Positions 47,201 through 60,117 of a stretch of 64,000 nt of DNA are shown here, piece by piece. This DNA is from Brachionus plicatilis (taxonomy: Eukaryota > Rotifera > Eurotatoria > Ploima > Brachionidae): positions 185,704-249,703 of the forward strand of contig QEOQ01000590.1 in NCBI GenBank assembly GCA_010279815.1, in the 5' to 3' direction. A program made the translations under genes and the position numbers. Every line of letters starts with the position of its first letter. The first letter of the stretch is position 1. The notes under the pieces were generated by a model. That model saw only the letters and a program-made list of their open reading frames with translations, was not told the origin of the DNA and made no database searches.

Positions 47201-47790
47201 TAAAACATAAAGTCTAAAAACTTGATAAATATTTTTAATCAACAAAAAATAGTAATTTGAAAATTAGCGAATTATTTTAAATTCCGCACTTATATTCCTA
47301 ATTAAGCGATGCTATCAAGTGAAGCATTACAAAAATAGCATTCAAGAAACACAATCTATTTATATATTTGTGTAATTAATTCCTCATTAGTTTTAAATTA
47401 ACTTTGGGTCGTAATTCGAGAGAAATAAATTTAAAATTCAAAATTACCTTCAATATTATTTACGCTGTTCTCCAGTTTCTTAAGCAAGTAATGATTTATG
47501 TCCATCAAGTTTCTCTCCAATTGACTAGCTGCCATGATGTTGGTATCCAATTTGCATTCGTCACCAACTACAATCACCCTTGAGACAAGCTCACAAAAAG
47601 GACAATTAAGGAAAAAATCTGGACTATTGCGTTTGGTTGTTAAATGTCTTAAAATGCATCTGTTGCAGGCAGTTCTATTGCAGCAAGGGAAAATTTTTGG
47701 GTCCTCGAAAAAATGACGAGTGTAGGCGTGTTTTTTGGTCCCAATACTCAGTGGACATGTCAACGCATCAATTAAATTTTCAAAGTTCAT
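44284..47790 (-). CDS. RING / coiled-coil / NHL-like beta-propeller (TRIM-NHL-like) protein, 2 exons
   Basis: Exon 1 (47790-47448) encodes a RING-type finger: LTCPLSIGTKKHAYTRHFFE, then FPCCNRTACNRCILRHL, then LNCPFC. A 1.74-kb intron joins it in phase to exon 2 (45704-44284); total 1764 nt, 587 residues. Exon 2 opens with a coiled coil (KRKELIENEIHDQIANLKNH onward, about residues 120-200). It then carries propeller-type repeats: ISDSQTLLFTDSQSRHLIEI, LKNPDGICVNPKKSHIYLTD, WPKGIYYDY, RLYVCDYSGERVAVYNEHEQ, NRNFIFVTDDWTGENCIRVF and NPLGLILDDAANLF. The D-x-x-N/G-x-R-V-x-V-type blades fit NHL repeats. The layout matches TRIM-NHL proteins (ubiquitin ligases and RNA-binding regulators), without a visible B-box. 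The partner or target is unknown. Its start lies 359 bp from the divergent RNF103 start. Confidence 0.78.
45705..47447 (-). other. Long intron of the TRIM-NHL-like gene
   Basis: About 1.74 kb of A/T-rich DNA between the RING exon and the coiled-coil exon. No repeat ends or nested gene were recognised; the open frame at 46294-46488 is low complexity. Confidence 0.6.
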
Positions 47791-48149
47791 TTTTAATCTA
47801 GAAAAATAAAGTAAAAAAAATTTAAATTAAATTTTTTCAGCCAATATTTGCCGATAGATTATTTAAGATATTTTTGCAATTGAAATTCGATTTTCGAAAA
47901 AATTCAAAAATTGCATCTATAGGATTTTTAATTAAATTCGCCTTTAATCAGTCTATTTTACATAAAATATTTTTATAATATGCATTTTTGAAATATTTTT
48001 TTCATTTAAAAACTAACATAAATTAATTTAATAATTTGAATCATGCATCAAGCCTACTGCTCGAGCCTTGAAAGAACGTAACATTTAAAAAAATTTAGAT
48101 ACAAATGTTGTTTTAAAAGATACGAGTCGGTGCCAAATTCAATTTCGGA
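47791..48149. promoter_or_regulatory. Shared divergent promoter region
   Basis: 359 bases separate the start codons of the minus-strand TRIM-NHL-like gene and plus-strand RNF103, so both promoters must lie here or overlap. The only non-A/T-rich part is about 48040-48085 (CAAGCCTACTGCTCGAGCC). No TATA or initiator motif can be assigned. Confidence 0.4.
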
Positions 48150-51100
48150 ATGAACTGCTGTGAAAAATTTTTCGGCATAAAATCAATTAACTGCCTAAAA
48201 TTAGCTTATTCATTGGCATATATTAAACTAAGTGTTATCCTCGTTTGCTTACATTTATTAACCAATCTATCTACCTATACCGAACAAATCGACTTTTCCA
48301 AGATTCCCGTAAGCGTCCTAAGAAAGATCATCGATCTAAGAGGCCTTCGGTCTCAGTCAAGTCAACTGGAATCAAAAGGATCGCTCATCGACCTTGTTCT
48401 CAGCTCAGGTAACATTTTAAAAATCGATAATGCTTAAAACTATTAAAAAATTATTTAAAAGGGAAAAAATATATTTTTAGTTTTTAAATCGATTTTATGC
48501 CTTTCTATAGTTACCTTTTTATCTTGATTTTTATCAGATTTTTTTGTTGACAGAAATTAAAAAAAAATTATTAAAAGTGCTGGATTTTAAAATTTCTTTT
48601 ACGTATTTTTATGAGATTGTTATTTCAGTTCTTTTAATCTACAGAGCTTATAAAAGATTGTCCCTATAATTGCAAAAATTCTTGATTTTTGACTATAAAG
48701 AATTAGTATAAATATTTTAATCAATTGAGCCTTGAAATTGAGTTGAATAATTTTAACTATCTTGATTATCTAACATTTGGAATTTTATCATTTTAATTAA
48801 TTACATCATTGAGTTATAAATTTCGTATTTTATTTAAAAAATAAAAATAAATTAAAAAAAATAATAAAATTAAAGTTCTGTAATGAATAATTAATCAATT
48901 GATAATTTTTTTAAATTGATATTATCACCGAGAGCAAATTTGAAAAGGAACTATTTAGAAAATACTTGATAGATTTTATTTCGGAAAAAAAAACTGAGAT
49001 AATTTTCAATAAGAAATGATTATTTGAATTACATTAAAACTCACTATAAATTGATTGCTTTAATTCTTTTAACAAAAAAATCCACTTATTTTCTACTTAA
49101 GTGATTTATCAATTTTTCTATTTTGATTTTTTCTTAGCAAAAATTTTCAAGATTTGGGTAGCTGCTTTTTTTCTAACCCTTATTTATACGCACAATCACA
49201 TGTTATGGAATCACCACCAACGATAATAAAAGCATTACGGAACACTCTGTTTCTCTATGTATTTATCTAATAGTTAAGAACGCGATTGGAAAAATTAATT
49301 TAATCGTGATACATTTGAATCCCTTTTTTTAATTTTTTTTAATTGTCTTACAGATAAAAATTTATTTGACATATAATCACATTATTCTTAAGGATTGAAT
49401 TTTTATTTATTATGTAATGTAATTTACCTTGAATTAAAGAAAAAAATAAGTGACGATTTTGGTACATTTTGGTACCATATTAATAATTTTACATCATAAT
49501 TCTAGAATGTGCTTTAAAACTAGTTTTTTTTAGATGAAGTATTGATTGAACATTTCTCATTCGAATCTAAAACATGCATTTAATCAAAAATATATTTTTT
49601 TAATTAAGAAGCTTTAGTTGCTAAAAAAATTTGATTTTATATCTAAAGAGGAAGCCTATTTTTTCAGAAAATTTCAGAAAAATTTGTGTTAATAAATAAT
49701 AAAAAGATTATCTAATGAATTTTTCAATTTTCCTCGACAAAAACTAATCCAGACTCGAAATATTTAAAAGTACTTTTTTTTTTTTAAATTTTTTAAAAAT
49801 CACTTTAAAATGAAAAGTATCAATTTTTTCTAAAATAAAAACTAAAATTTTAAATTAAATTCTTTTAGTTGCTAATTTTAGACTTAAAATAAGTTAACAA
49901 TTAAAAAAATTTTCATTTGCTGAAATTCCTTTGAAAAATATTCCACTTATCTTTTTTTTTTTGAATAAAATTCCAATTTTAGTTATTTACTTTTTATTCA
50001 AAGGAAGCGTTTATGAAGCTGAACTTGTAAATTCAGACGCGATCAATCCAAATATTCAATCAAAAGTATTTAACAGTGCTGGTGAATTTTTGGAATCAGT
50101 GGAGGACTCGAAAGATAAAGTATGGCTGGTGCACATAGTCAGCTCATCTTTCGGCAATCAACACACTGGCAAGAGAACATTCCTAGATGCATCTACCTGG
50201 TCTAAGCTAAACGACCTCTCCAGATTCGGTATTCTAACTGGAACTTTCAACTGCGACAAAGATCCTTACTTCTGCTACATTAAAAATTGGCAACGACCTC
50301 AGCTAGTGCTCGGTATAGTCAAATACGACAAGAGCAGACAGCCCCAAGAATTTGTTGAATTATTTACTTACGATAAGATAAAAGAAAATGGCTATGAGCA
50401 AATATTTGGATGGTTGGAAAACACACTGACTCAAAGCCTTGTTCCTGAATTTCTCCCAAAAATTCATAGTCAAAATAACTTTGACACTGAAATTGTCTAT
50501 ATTCAAAATGGTTCTTTTGGATTGCCAATTTATTACGCGGCAATGAGTGTAAAATATAACAACAGAGCTAAATTTTATCGAATAAAAAACGAAAATTTAA
50601 ATCAAAAAAATAATGATGAAAATTTAAAGAGACTAATTTCACAATGTAATTTAGACAAAGATAAGGTTTATCTATCCAAAACTCCAATTTACATAATTAT
50701 TGACAAATCCTATTGCTATAATTATGGTGCCAATTTAAACGAACTTCCAAATTACGTGTATTTAAATCAATTTCTGCTCTTTTTGCATCCAGATCTAAAC
50801 AGCATATTTCTAATCAGTTTCCTCCTATTAAATTTAGTCCTGGGTCTAGCATTTTTTAATTATAGGAAGTCCTTTTTAAAACAATTAGGCTACGCTTTAG
50901 TATATCTATGCGCCTTTAATTTGATTCTTATTACTTTGTGGCTGATCACAACTAATTCCCAAATTGGTAAGCTAATTCCCAATCCTGGTACCTGGAATTA
51001 TGTAATTAAAATTTTAAAATGGCTCCGTCTTTTGTACATATCCAATAAAATTCTTCAACTTTTTTCTTCTTTTATAAGATTTTGTTTTTACTATTATTTC

Positions 51101-51757
51101 TTTTTAAAATCTTGGCAAGCTTTAGTGTTGTATTTTTCTCTGGCAAGTTTGTTCTATGCTCATACCAGATGGCTCAAACTTAAGACAGACAAGTACATTA
51201 GATTAAAGCCGAGCAGATCTACGGCAATAGAGCCAAGTCAGTCTGTGAGCATGAATACTAATCATGTATCGCCTGCTGATATGGACATAGAAATAAGTGT
51301 CTCTGAACTGATTAACCAAATAAATGGCTTGACCACAATTTGGCTTCAGTCGAGTTCCTATGCGGATCGTTTAATATCCGAATTGCCTTCAGTTGAGTAC
51401 TGCAAGTGTTTTTACGCAAACAGGGTGAAATTGAGAGCATTTGATGAGACTGATCTGGAAGAAACTACCGAGGATGAAGAGCATTTAGATCGGGCTACTA
51501 ATCGGTGTGAATGTGGCCGAAATGAAGAGCTCAACAAGTTGGAGGGCCAAGGCGAAAGAATGGTGGACTTTTTTGCCAAATTTTCTCATCAATGTACCAT
51601 TTGTCTTCAAAAGTACATGCTTGGCAATATTATTATTATATTGCCTTGCGGCCATTTTTTTCACAAAAAGTGTATTTATGAGTGGTTTATGAGCTCTATC
51701 AATTACAAGTGTCCTATGTGCCGAACATCGTTCTACAGACTTAAGAAGAGCATTTGA
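48150..51757 (+). CDS. RNF103: RNF103 (KF-1) homologue, ER membrane RING-H2 ubiquitin ligase, 2 exons
   Basis: Exon 1 (48150-48408) and exon 2 (50004-51757) join in phase, 2013 nt, 670 residues (human RNF103 is about 685). Exon 1 gives an N-terminal hydrophobic segment and VSVLRKIIDLRGLRSQ / LIDLVLSSG. Exon 2 continues with a luminal thioredoxin-like region: DKVWLVHIVSSSFGNQ, WSKLNDLSRFGILTGTFNCD, LPIYYAAMSVKYNNRAKFYR. Then LHPDLNSIFLISFLLLNLVL begins four or so membrane segments. The C-terminus is a canonical RING-H2: CTICLQKYMLGN, LPCGHFFHKKCIYEW, YKCPMC. In animals RNF103 acts in ER-associated degradation (family knowledge). The intron is about 1.6 kb, with no repeat recognised. All zinc ligands are present. 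Confidence 0.9.
48409..50003 (+). other. Long RNF103 intron
   Basis: 1.6 kb of A/T-rich DNA. A slightly GC-richer patch occurs at 49150-49245 (CAATCACATGTTATGGAATC region) with no ORF. No terminal repeats were found. Confidence 0.6.
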
Positions 51758-53363
51758 ATAGCTTTATTTTTTTTCTTATTAATTTCATAAATTTACTTGG
51801 AAAAAAACAACATTAATTTATTTATATTTTAAAATAAAATTTGCTTAATTTTTTATTAATTTTGAAATCTGTGAATTTTCAAACTAGCATGTACTTTATG
51901 ACTTAAAGTTATTTATGACTAGAAGCTTAATTGCGACTGCAAATAAATTTTGCCAACAATGAAGAGTGCTCAAATTTGGAAATATGAATTTATATTGTTA
52001 TAAAATAGATTAAGAATTAAATAAGTCAACTTCGATGCATATAATAAAAAAAATTATTTTACTGATTTACACCGTAAAATCTAAAGATTTATAATTCATG
52101 CTTGAAAAATAAATTAAAATGTCCAACGCACTAATATTCATTTTATATTATTTTTTGGAAATTTTAAATTTTCATAAGTTGTTTGTTACTATGCTTTGTT
52201 TATTTTATTTTAATTAGACAATAATTTCTAATTTTTGATCGAAATAGACAGGCTAGATTAAAATTTTGATTTAAAGTCTGAAAATTTCTTGAAACTTTAA
52301 GGTTCGAAAATTAAAAATCAAGAAAATTTTAAATTTTAAATTTTCTTATTTATTAATTTTTACTAACACCTAAGAGTTAAATTGAACCTTAACAAAATTT
52401 TTAATTTATTTTTTCTTGAAACATTTTGAATATTCAGATTTCTTATTATGATTTAGAATTCCTAATAGACTTTAAATTTTCTCTAATTTTTTTCGAAATC
52501 TTTTGAATTTTTTTGACAAAAATAAAATAGCTAATTTATTACTTATAAAAACAAATTTTAGCACCAAAATTTAAATCGAATTAAATTGCTTTTGTAAATT
52601 TGCTTAAGAGTACTCGTATTTATCAAAATTATTTGAAAGAAGATATTTATAGGCATAAAGTTAATGTGGCATTTAGATTTAAACTAAGATCAACTGTAGT
52701 TTTAAAAAGCTATTAATAGAAAAAGGCAGCTAATTCAAGGACAAATTTATTATTATTATAAGTTAATCTATAATAGAGGAGAATTGGCATGAGGTTCTAA
52801 ACAAAAAAATAATTGTGGAATAAACGAGTATTTTTAGAATAAAGAGTGATTTAGCAAGATTAAGAAATAAGTTCTTTTATTTTAAAGCAATTTTATAATA
52901 AAAAAAGTAAATAATAATTAAGAAATTTTGGTGATGAAAAAAGTCTAATTTCTTCAATATTGAATAATTTTCATGCCAAAATTACTTTTTAAGAACCTTT
53001 GATTGTAAATGTCAAATTAATTTTTATTTAAATAAGAAAGGATTTCAATTAAACTTTGTGTAAATGCGATTTTTTCTAATTAGACATCAGTTTTTATCTC
53101 ATGAAAATTAATGACTAAATAATTTCAAAGATTGAAAAGCATAAAAATGATGCTAATAAAAAAATATTGTTTACTAAAAATATAATGAAAAGTATTTAAA
53201 AAGACTAAATTTAAATAACTGCCTATAATTTTTTCGGATGAAAAATAATTCTTTTTTTCAAAATGAATTGATGATGAAATTTTCAAAAAAAAATATTTTG
53301 TTAGCTTGATAAAAAAAGCAGTTTATTCAGAAAAAACTTTTTGTCCATAAAATTTTGTTTTAT
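51758..53363. other. AT-rich convergent intergenic region
   Basis: 1.6 kb between the convergent RNF103 and alpha-arrestin 3' ends. No ORF, RNA gene or terminal repeat was seen. Confidence 0.5.
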
Positions 53364-54557
53364 TTATTTCTCATAAAATATATAGTTTGGTCTGAAGTCA
53401 GCGTATTCATACTTCTTTGGTACTGTACTAGTGCTTTTGGCAACCAAATTATTTCCAAATATACATGGCTTGAAGCTGACATATTTTAATGAAGTTTCGT
53501 CTTCTCTAAATGGTTTGTTTCCTTAAATTAATTTAAAAATTAAAAAATTTGTTTTACTTTTCGCCAAATTTACAGTACCAATGGTAATAGGGATAGTCAA
53601 TGTATCATTTTTAATTTTCTTGATTTTGTCTTTGATCTTCGAATTGACTGAAACTAATATGAAATAGTTAAGCTTAATTAAGTTATGATTAAATGTTTGG
53701 CAAATTGGTGGAAGAGTTAAAACTCCATTTTTATAAACTTCTGTTGAATTCTTAAGAATCTTTTTTGGAAATTCAAACTTTGAAATAACTCTTAGACTTG
53801 AATTAGCTTGAATATGCGTTTCTTGAAGCAGGTAGACAAAAAAATTCTTTATATCTTTAGTGCTATTATTTTTGATTATCAATCCAAACGGTATAGACTG
53901 TCCAGGCACGTAGGCGCCTTGAAGAGTGTTTATTGTAACTGAGACCAGTCCAGCATTGCGACATCCACATTTTTTGTTTATCTTGTCAATTTTTACCGAA
54001 TTAGGCTGTTTTAAATAGCGGAAATTGTTCAAATCAAGGATGCTAATAACGGTAAATGTACGCTCAAATAGTTTTTCCTGAGTGCCACCTTCACCGCTTT
54101 CAAACACAACTTTATAGCAGATTTTTCCATAGGGATGTTCATAACTTGGAGGAAGGGAATTATTAAGAGGAATTTGAAATGAATATGAATGTCGACCATT
54201 CTCCAAATATAATCCCTTATCTCCTGTTCGCGACATTAAAACAACCTCATTTTCAATTATTGTTTCCTGAGCCTTGTAGTCATTCTCAAGTTTATCAAAG
54301 CTTTTTTTATATGAACCACTATTGTTCCTTGAATAAAAGAAATAAAATTTATTTAATTTTTTTGTCACTTAATTTTACCATCGAATTTTAGCGTAGCCCA
54401 AAATTTTCAATTTTAAATTAGATGTGTAAATTCTGTTATTCAGTTCAAAGCTAACATTTCCATTTATGACTTCTCCAGCATAATAACATGGCTTGTCCAA
54501 AGTAATCGATGTACTCTGGAAGTTTTTATTAATTGTATTTTTTGATTTTTTCGCCAT
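53364..54557 (-). CDS. Alpha-arrestin (ARRDC-like), 3 exons
   Basis: Exons 54557-54379, 54327-53558 and 53521-53364 sum to 1107 nt, 368 residues. The N-terminal arrestin domain shows the typical ITLDKPCYYAGEVINGNVSF, LKLKILGYAKIRW, LENGRHSYSFQIPLNNSLPP, SYEHPYGKICYKVVF and RTFTVISILDLN. The C-terminal arrestin domain shows CGCRNAGLVSVTINTLQGAY, VPGQSIPFGLIIKNNSTKDI and LTIPITIGTVNL. Arrestin-domain proteins are adaptors that link membrane cargo to NEDD4-type ubiquitin ligases and endosomal sorting. The small third exon ends YEYADFRPNYIFYEK; no PPxY motif, the usual NEDD4 contact, is seen, so the tail is short and atypical. Introns are 36-51 bp. Confidence 0.88.
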
Positions 54558-57064
54558 TTTTCAGAATATTTTGGGAAAATGCTGAGCATAGCCTATTTAA
54601 ACGATGGTCCATAATCTTAATTTTAAATATTTTAATTTAGGCTAAAGTTCAATAGTAAATATTTTTTTTTTACTTGTTATTTCGTAATTTTTGTATGGGT
54701 TACCTAAGAAAATATTTCAATAATCAAACAGCAACAGGAAAATATTTCAATATGTTATAGGAGAATTTTTCAAGATTAATTTTAAATCTACAATAAATTC
54801 AGCTCTTCAAATAAAAAGCTAATCAGTTTGGCAAATTTTTTCTCAATTTTTTTCGCCAACATTTTTTAACTTTAAACATATTTTTCATTTTGTGAATTAT
54901 TTATTGATTAATTACCTATCGACGATAAATTAGCTCAGAGTTGAGTGGTTATCTCTAAAACATGGACGAATTTATAGAATAAAATAAAATATTGATATAA
55001 AATCTGCAACCCCTTTAGATTAAGCTTTAAGTCGGATTCGATTCAATTAAATTTAGTTTATATAAAAAAAAACAAAAAAAATTCATTGAAATTGGTTCTG
55101 TTGAAAAAGGAATTCAATTTTATTTTTAAAATAAAGAAGATAAGTTGATTGTTATGGCAGAGGATGTTCTTTATAGAGTATTAAATGCTAATTACTTACA
55201 ATATTCCCTCGTTCGATTATGCTGAACCATAAGCTAAGCTACCAGCTTTTGGACCATGCACCAAAGAACATCTCACCCATGCTAAAAAATTTGTAATTTT
55301 TTGTTTTAATTTGCATGTCTTAGCTTGAAGTGCAGCATAATCGAACGAGGGAATACGGTAATTACTTTTCAAGTTATTAAGTTATTAAATCGACTTATGA
55401 ATAAAAAAAATTGACAAACTTTTTTTAATTTTTAATTTGTTTTCATTCATTGAAATAATAAGATAGCTACAATACGGTGAATTCACCATATTTTACGTAA
55501 ATTATGGTAATCTAAAAAATGGCATTAATGATAATTATCGTTTACTTCCCATAATTATTGTAAAATTCAGTGAAAAATTTTTTTTTTAATTTCTCGAAAA
55601 AAATCAATTTTCATTAAAAAAAATTCTTTTTAATTCGAATTCTTGAAGAAGTAAAAATAAAATAAAATTTGATTGACTTTTTTGACCAAAATTTACGTAA
55701 ACTTCGGTAAATTTTTGAAAAAAAATGTTAAAAATAGATTATTTTTGAGATTTCATTTTTTACATCTTATGGAAATTAAATTAAATTCTTTTTTTTATTA
55801 TTTTAGTTATTTTTTTTACTTCTTTATGAGTGTTATTTTATAAGAATTTCACTTGACAAAATAAAAGTATAAAGAATATTAATTTAATTAATTTCAGAAA
55901 TCGAAATTCTTTTAAAGATAAAAAAGTAAGAATATTTTGATTAGCTTTTTTCAAGTATAATAATTATTGTATTCAAAATAGGAAATTAGAAAATAAGATA
56001 AAATTTTTAAGTTACCAGCTTAAAAGCAAAAAAGACGAAAAATTAAAATTAGAGACCTAAAAACAATAAATTTTTTTGGAATTTCTAAGCATTTTCTTGG
56101 TTCTTTGTAAATTCGAATTTAATTTTAATTTTCATAGGTGTAAAAAATTTCAATTTCAATTTTCAATTAAAAAATTATCTAAAGGTAAAGAGAGTGACGG
56201 CAATGAGAATGAAGCAAATTTTACTATATTTAGCGTCTTTTTTGCGAAAAATTAATTTCTTATAATACCTATTAATAGGGCCCGTAAGTTCCAATAGAGC
56301 GAAAGACAGAAATAAATAAATTCAATTTTCATTTACATTTGGCTAGCGTTTTTTACAAATTAAAAATTAATTGAAATTGAAAAAAATGAAACAGAAAAAT
56401 ATCATTAATAACAAATATTTTTGTCATATAACTCGTGTTACTCCCCAATTATTTAACTTAATCATTTTCCGAGTTTTGTCATGGTAACACTTCAAAGAAA
56501 TTTTCAAAGTCTTTAACTTTTTTAAAATAATTTTTTATTTATTTTTTTTTTAAGAATTAAGGGGATACCAGATATCTATAAAGAAATACTAGACTTGTGC
56601 AAAATTAAATAGAAATAATTTTAAAGACTTAAATTCTTTTTTTTAAAAAGTCATTTCAAAGTCAAAATTAATTTTTTAATTTTAACCGTTCAATGCAGTC
56701 ATGATCGCGATCTAATGAATTTATCGTCGTTCCAGGTTGTTACTAATAATTTGCTTTGGGAGGATAGACTATCTTTATTTGGACGTTCTAAAAAATCTTA
56801 TAATATAAATTTACATCGAAGGCATATTATATTTTTTTTTATATAAAGGAGAATTTTAAAGACAACTTCTTTTTATATATATTAGATTTTTTTTTTAATA
56901 TCTATGCCAAAAGAATGCATCAAAATTTTAATCCAGTCAATGGTTTTTTTCTTCTTAGAAAATAATTTATCATTTCATGTTCAAAAAAAAAAATTATTTA
57001 CATATTTATTATTTTAAATTTTGAATTATAACATTTTTAAAATTTAATTGGCAAGAAAAATTTT
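54558..57064. other. AT-rich intergenic region with one MITE
   Basis: 2.5 kb between the arrestin gene start and the PRPF4 3' end. It contains the MITE at 55202-55355. Elsewhere, several TTTACGTAAA / TTTACGTAAACTTCGGTAAA stretches at 55440-55710 resemble the repeat near 63750. No gene. Confidence 0.5.
55202..55355. mobile_element. 154-bp MITE with perfect 23-bp inverted ends
   Basis: Left end TATTCCCTCGTTCGATTATG (continuing CTG) and right end its exact complement. Imperfect pairing continues inward through AAGCTAAG / CTTAGCTT. If TA is the duplicated target, the element proper is TTCCCTCG...CGAGGGAA, which fits a Tc1/mariner-like insertion. The perfect ends suggest a recent insertion. Confidence 0.85.
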
Positions 57065-59842
57065 TTAAAAATTTTCGTGAGACCAGAATTTGAACGTTTT
57101 ATCATAAGCACAAGAAACAATCCATTTATTGTCTTCCGAAACATCACAACCCATTATTTTTTGCTCGTGTCCCTTTAACTCTTTAATCGGCGTCCATCCA
57201 GGATGAGCCCAAGCCTTTAGGGTATAATCATATGATGCTGTAATTAAATAATTTCCTTCACCCTCTTTTGTTAAAATTATTAAAAATATTTTAGGAAAAA
57301 ATTTTCTTATTTACTTTGAAATTTAACTTTTGAAATGAGATTATTATGGGCCGGTATTGTGTAGATGCATTTACTTTGTCTTAAATCCCAAATTTTTGCA
57401 GTATTATCCTCGCTTCCGGTTGCTATTTGATAGCCATTGGAGTTACAGTCAATAGATAGAATTGATTTTAAGTGACCTTCCATCAGCATAATACATCTTC
57501 CTGTTCTCAAATCCCAAACTCTTCCAAAGGAATCTTGACCTCTATGAGTTAAATAAAATTAAATAATTTGGATCAGCAACAATAAATGGATTTTACCCAG
57601 TGCAGCATATTGAGCCATCGCATTGGAATGATATATCCATTACTGGACGGGAATGACCTTCTTGATGCAGAATTTCTTCAACCCGTTCCACATCCCAAAG
57701 ACGCCAAGAATTGTCATGGCTAATAAGAAATTAAGTCTTAAATGTAAAAAATATTTTATTTAATGTTTACCAGACACAAGCGAGAAACCTTCCACTTGGA
57801 TGAAATTCAGCTTTTGATACTCTTGAAGGCTCCATACCATCAAGTTCTCCAATAGGCTTATCACTAAATAGTTAAAGAATTGATAAATTTAAATATTAAG
57901 TGTTGAAAATAGATTCTTTTTAAAAACAAGACATACTAATTCAATTTTTTTGTATCTTATCTTTCATTATTATTTATTAAAAAAAAATATTGTTTTTTGC
58001 TAAGAAAAATGGTCAGTAAAAATTTAATATTTTACTCATTTCATAACTAAAAAATGACATTTTTTACTTTTTAACTTTCCATTTGGAGTGATCCCTAAAA
58101 CATGGATCCAGACACCCTGATTTAAATTCACAAAAAAAGAATGCTAAAATCAATAGGTGAAAAATTTAAATCTGTACTTAAAACTATACATGCTTCTAAA
58201 ACGTCATCTATCAAAAGGTTTTAAAATAAGTCAATGCATTAAGATTAAAAGACTGCGTTGGTTTGAACACATAGTTAGAATGGAAGAAACACTTTTACCC
58301 ATCAGAGCCCTCCAATGGACACGTCAAGACCGACGGAATCTAGGATAACCAGCAGTAACTTGGAGGTATACAATCATGAAAAGCTCAACAAATGGGGATG
58401 ATATGGAGAGAAACAAGGGTAAATGCAAAGGATCGACTTGAGTAGAAATCGAAAGAAGTGGCAAAAAAAATTTCGTAAATCTATGAAAATAATATTAAAA
58501 AAAACAATTTTTCTGTTAAATGAATTAGTTTATGTATATTTTTTTAATTTTAAACTAATAATAAATAATAATAGATAATAATATCTTGACTTTTTTTAGA
58601 TATTCTTGGCTATTTTTAGATAGTTTATTGAAAAAATTAAAATTTGTAATAAAAAAATGCTAGATGAATTATTTTGTTTGTATAATTATTTAAATTTTTT
58701 TTTATCTTAATTTACTTATGATTTAGTTATGTTCTATTATTTTTTTAAATAATTTTCTTTTTTTTTGAAAATTATTAACAAAGATTTAATCCAAAACTAG
58801 ACAAACTGAAAAATCTTGAACTACCACTTTTGATTCAAACTTTTTACACGTCGCCGGAAATGGCGAAATTAGCCATTGTTTATCTTGATTCTTTTACAAC
58901 AAAATAAATCTTACTCTTCCATATTCCAGAGTTTCACACTTCCATCAAAAGCCGTGCTGACCATATTCACGCTTTTAGGATCTAGCGATAAGGTTGATTC
59001 GGGATGAAAAATAATCGATGATGCATTTGCAGTATGTGCCGCTAAAGTTCGGACCAGCTTACAGTCAGGCACAGACCATAGCTTGCAAAGTCCACTCCAT
59101 GAAGCCACAGCTACCATTTTTGAATTGGGACTGAATCGGCAAAATGACAAAGGTCGTATATCACCGATTTGACTTGAGTAATTGGCAAAATTCTAAATTT
59201 TTAATTTTTAATATGTTTTATGATACAAATAAAAATATTTTTACTCTTAAATAGCGATAGGATTCTTGTACTCTGGCTGTTTTATCTATTTCAGGCATTT
59301 GAGACTGAGCCTTTTGTAAAGCAACTCTTTCTTTTGCTCTTTTTAATGAATATTCAGCTATCCAAAACCTTCCGTAAAGCATCAGATCGCTACCCTCATG
59401 ATACCAAGTAACTTCCTTAACATTACCAAAATATTACCAACATGTACAAAAATTTTCAACAAAAATTTTAAATTTACATTTTGACTTTCTTCTTCACGTT
59501 TTTCTTGTTCTTCTTTCTTTTTTAGCTTTCGAGCTATTTCATCATCAGTGAGACGAGATACCAAACTTTTGAGACGTTCTCTTCTTTCAGCTGGTCCTTC
59601 TCCAAATAAACATATTGGTTCGTGCAATTTACGCAGATTTATTTTCACTTCATTATCATCAGTTGAAACATGAATTGTCCTAGCCTTTTATTATCAATTG
59701 TTAATAGAAAAAAAGGTAAGAAATTTAATTTGTTTACTCTTCGACGTCTTTCAAACTCAGCTAATAGCTCTATTTGATTATCAGGCAACTGATCATAGTC
59801 TTGATAGTATTCTTCATCTGACATATTTTCTATAGCACTCAT
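57065..59842 (-). CDS. PRPF4: PRPF4 (U4/U6 snRNP Prp4) homologue, 8 exons
   Basis: WD40 protein of the U4/U6.U5 tri-snRNP, needed for pre-mRNA splicing. Exons 59842-59738, 59684-59478, 59415-59245, 59192-58915, 57863-57771, 57719-57597, 57541-57315 and 57264-57065 sum to 1404 nt, 467 residues. The start is [20 protein letters not shown]; the frame runs further only to a TTG. The PRP4/SFM region reads [20 protein letters not shown], then [11 protein letters not shown] repeats follow: [112 protein letters not shown] and [11 protein letters not shown]. All are in family order. Intron 4 (1.05 kb) carries a LINE fragment; the others are about 50-62 bp. Confidence 0.95.
57864..58914 (-). other. Long PRPF4 intron 4
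   Basis: 1051 bp. It contains a dead non-LTR retrotransposon fragment on the opposite strand (58160-58470), which explains part of its size; the remainder is A/T-rich. Confidence 0.7.
58160..58470 (+). pseudogene. Decayed non-LTR retrotransposon (LINE) ORF2 C-terminus
   Basis: The plus frame reads [20 protein letters not shown] then [14 protein letters not shown] before a stop. Later frames give PAVTWR, then pieces resembling WREAERNAKDR and SRNRKKWQ after frameshifts and stops. The R-L-R-W-x-x-H-V-x-R-M block followed by a G-R-P-x-x-W-like block is the signature found after the reverse transcriptase in many RTE/Jockey/CR1-like elements. It is clearly dead. Confidence 0.72.
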
Positions 59843-60117
59843 TTTTAAATCTGAGACAAAATTTTTTTTTGATTGACTCAAGCTTAGATTCTAAAATACC
59901 TTATTAGGGGCACTTAACAACAAATGCAAAAAATATCACATCAAAGTATTCGATTGAATTTATTTCAGTTTAAATAGAAATAATTAATAAATACTTTATT
60001 AAATGCTTGAATAAGAAAATTCGATTATTTAAAATTTGGTTTTTAAAAAAAATAAAAAAATAAAATAAAACAAAAAAAAATGGAAATTCCAACAAAATTA
60101 ATTAATTGCCATATGTA

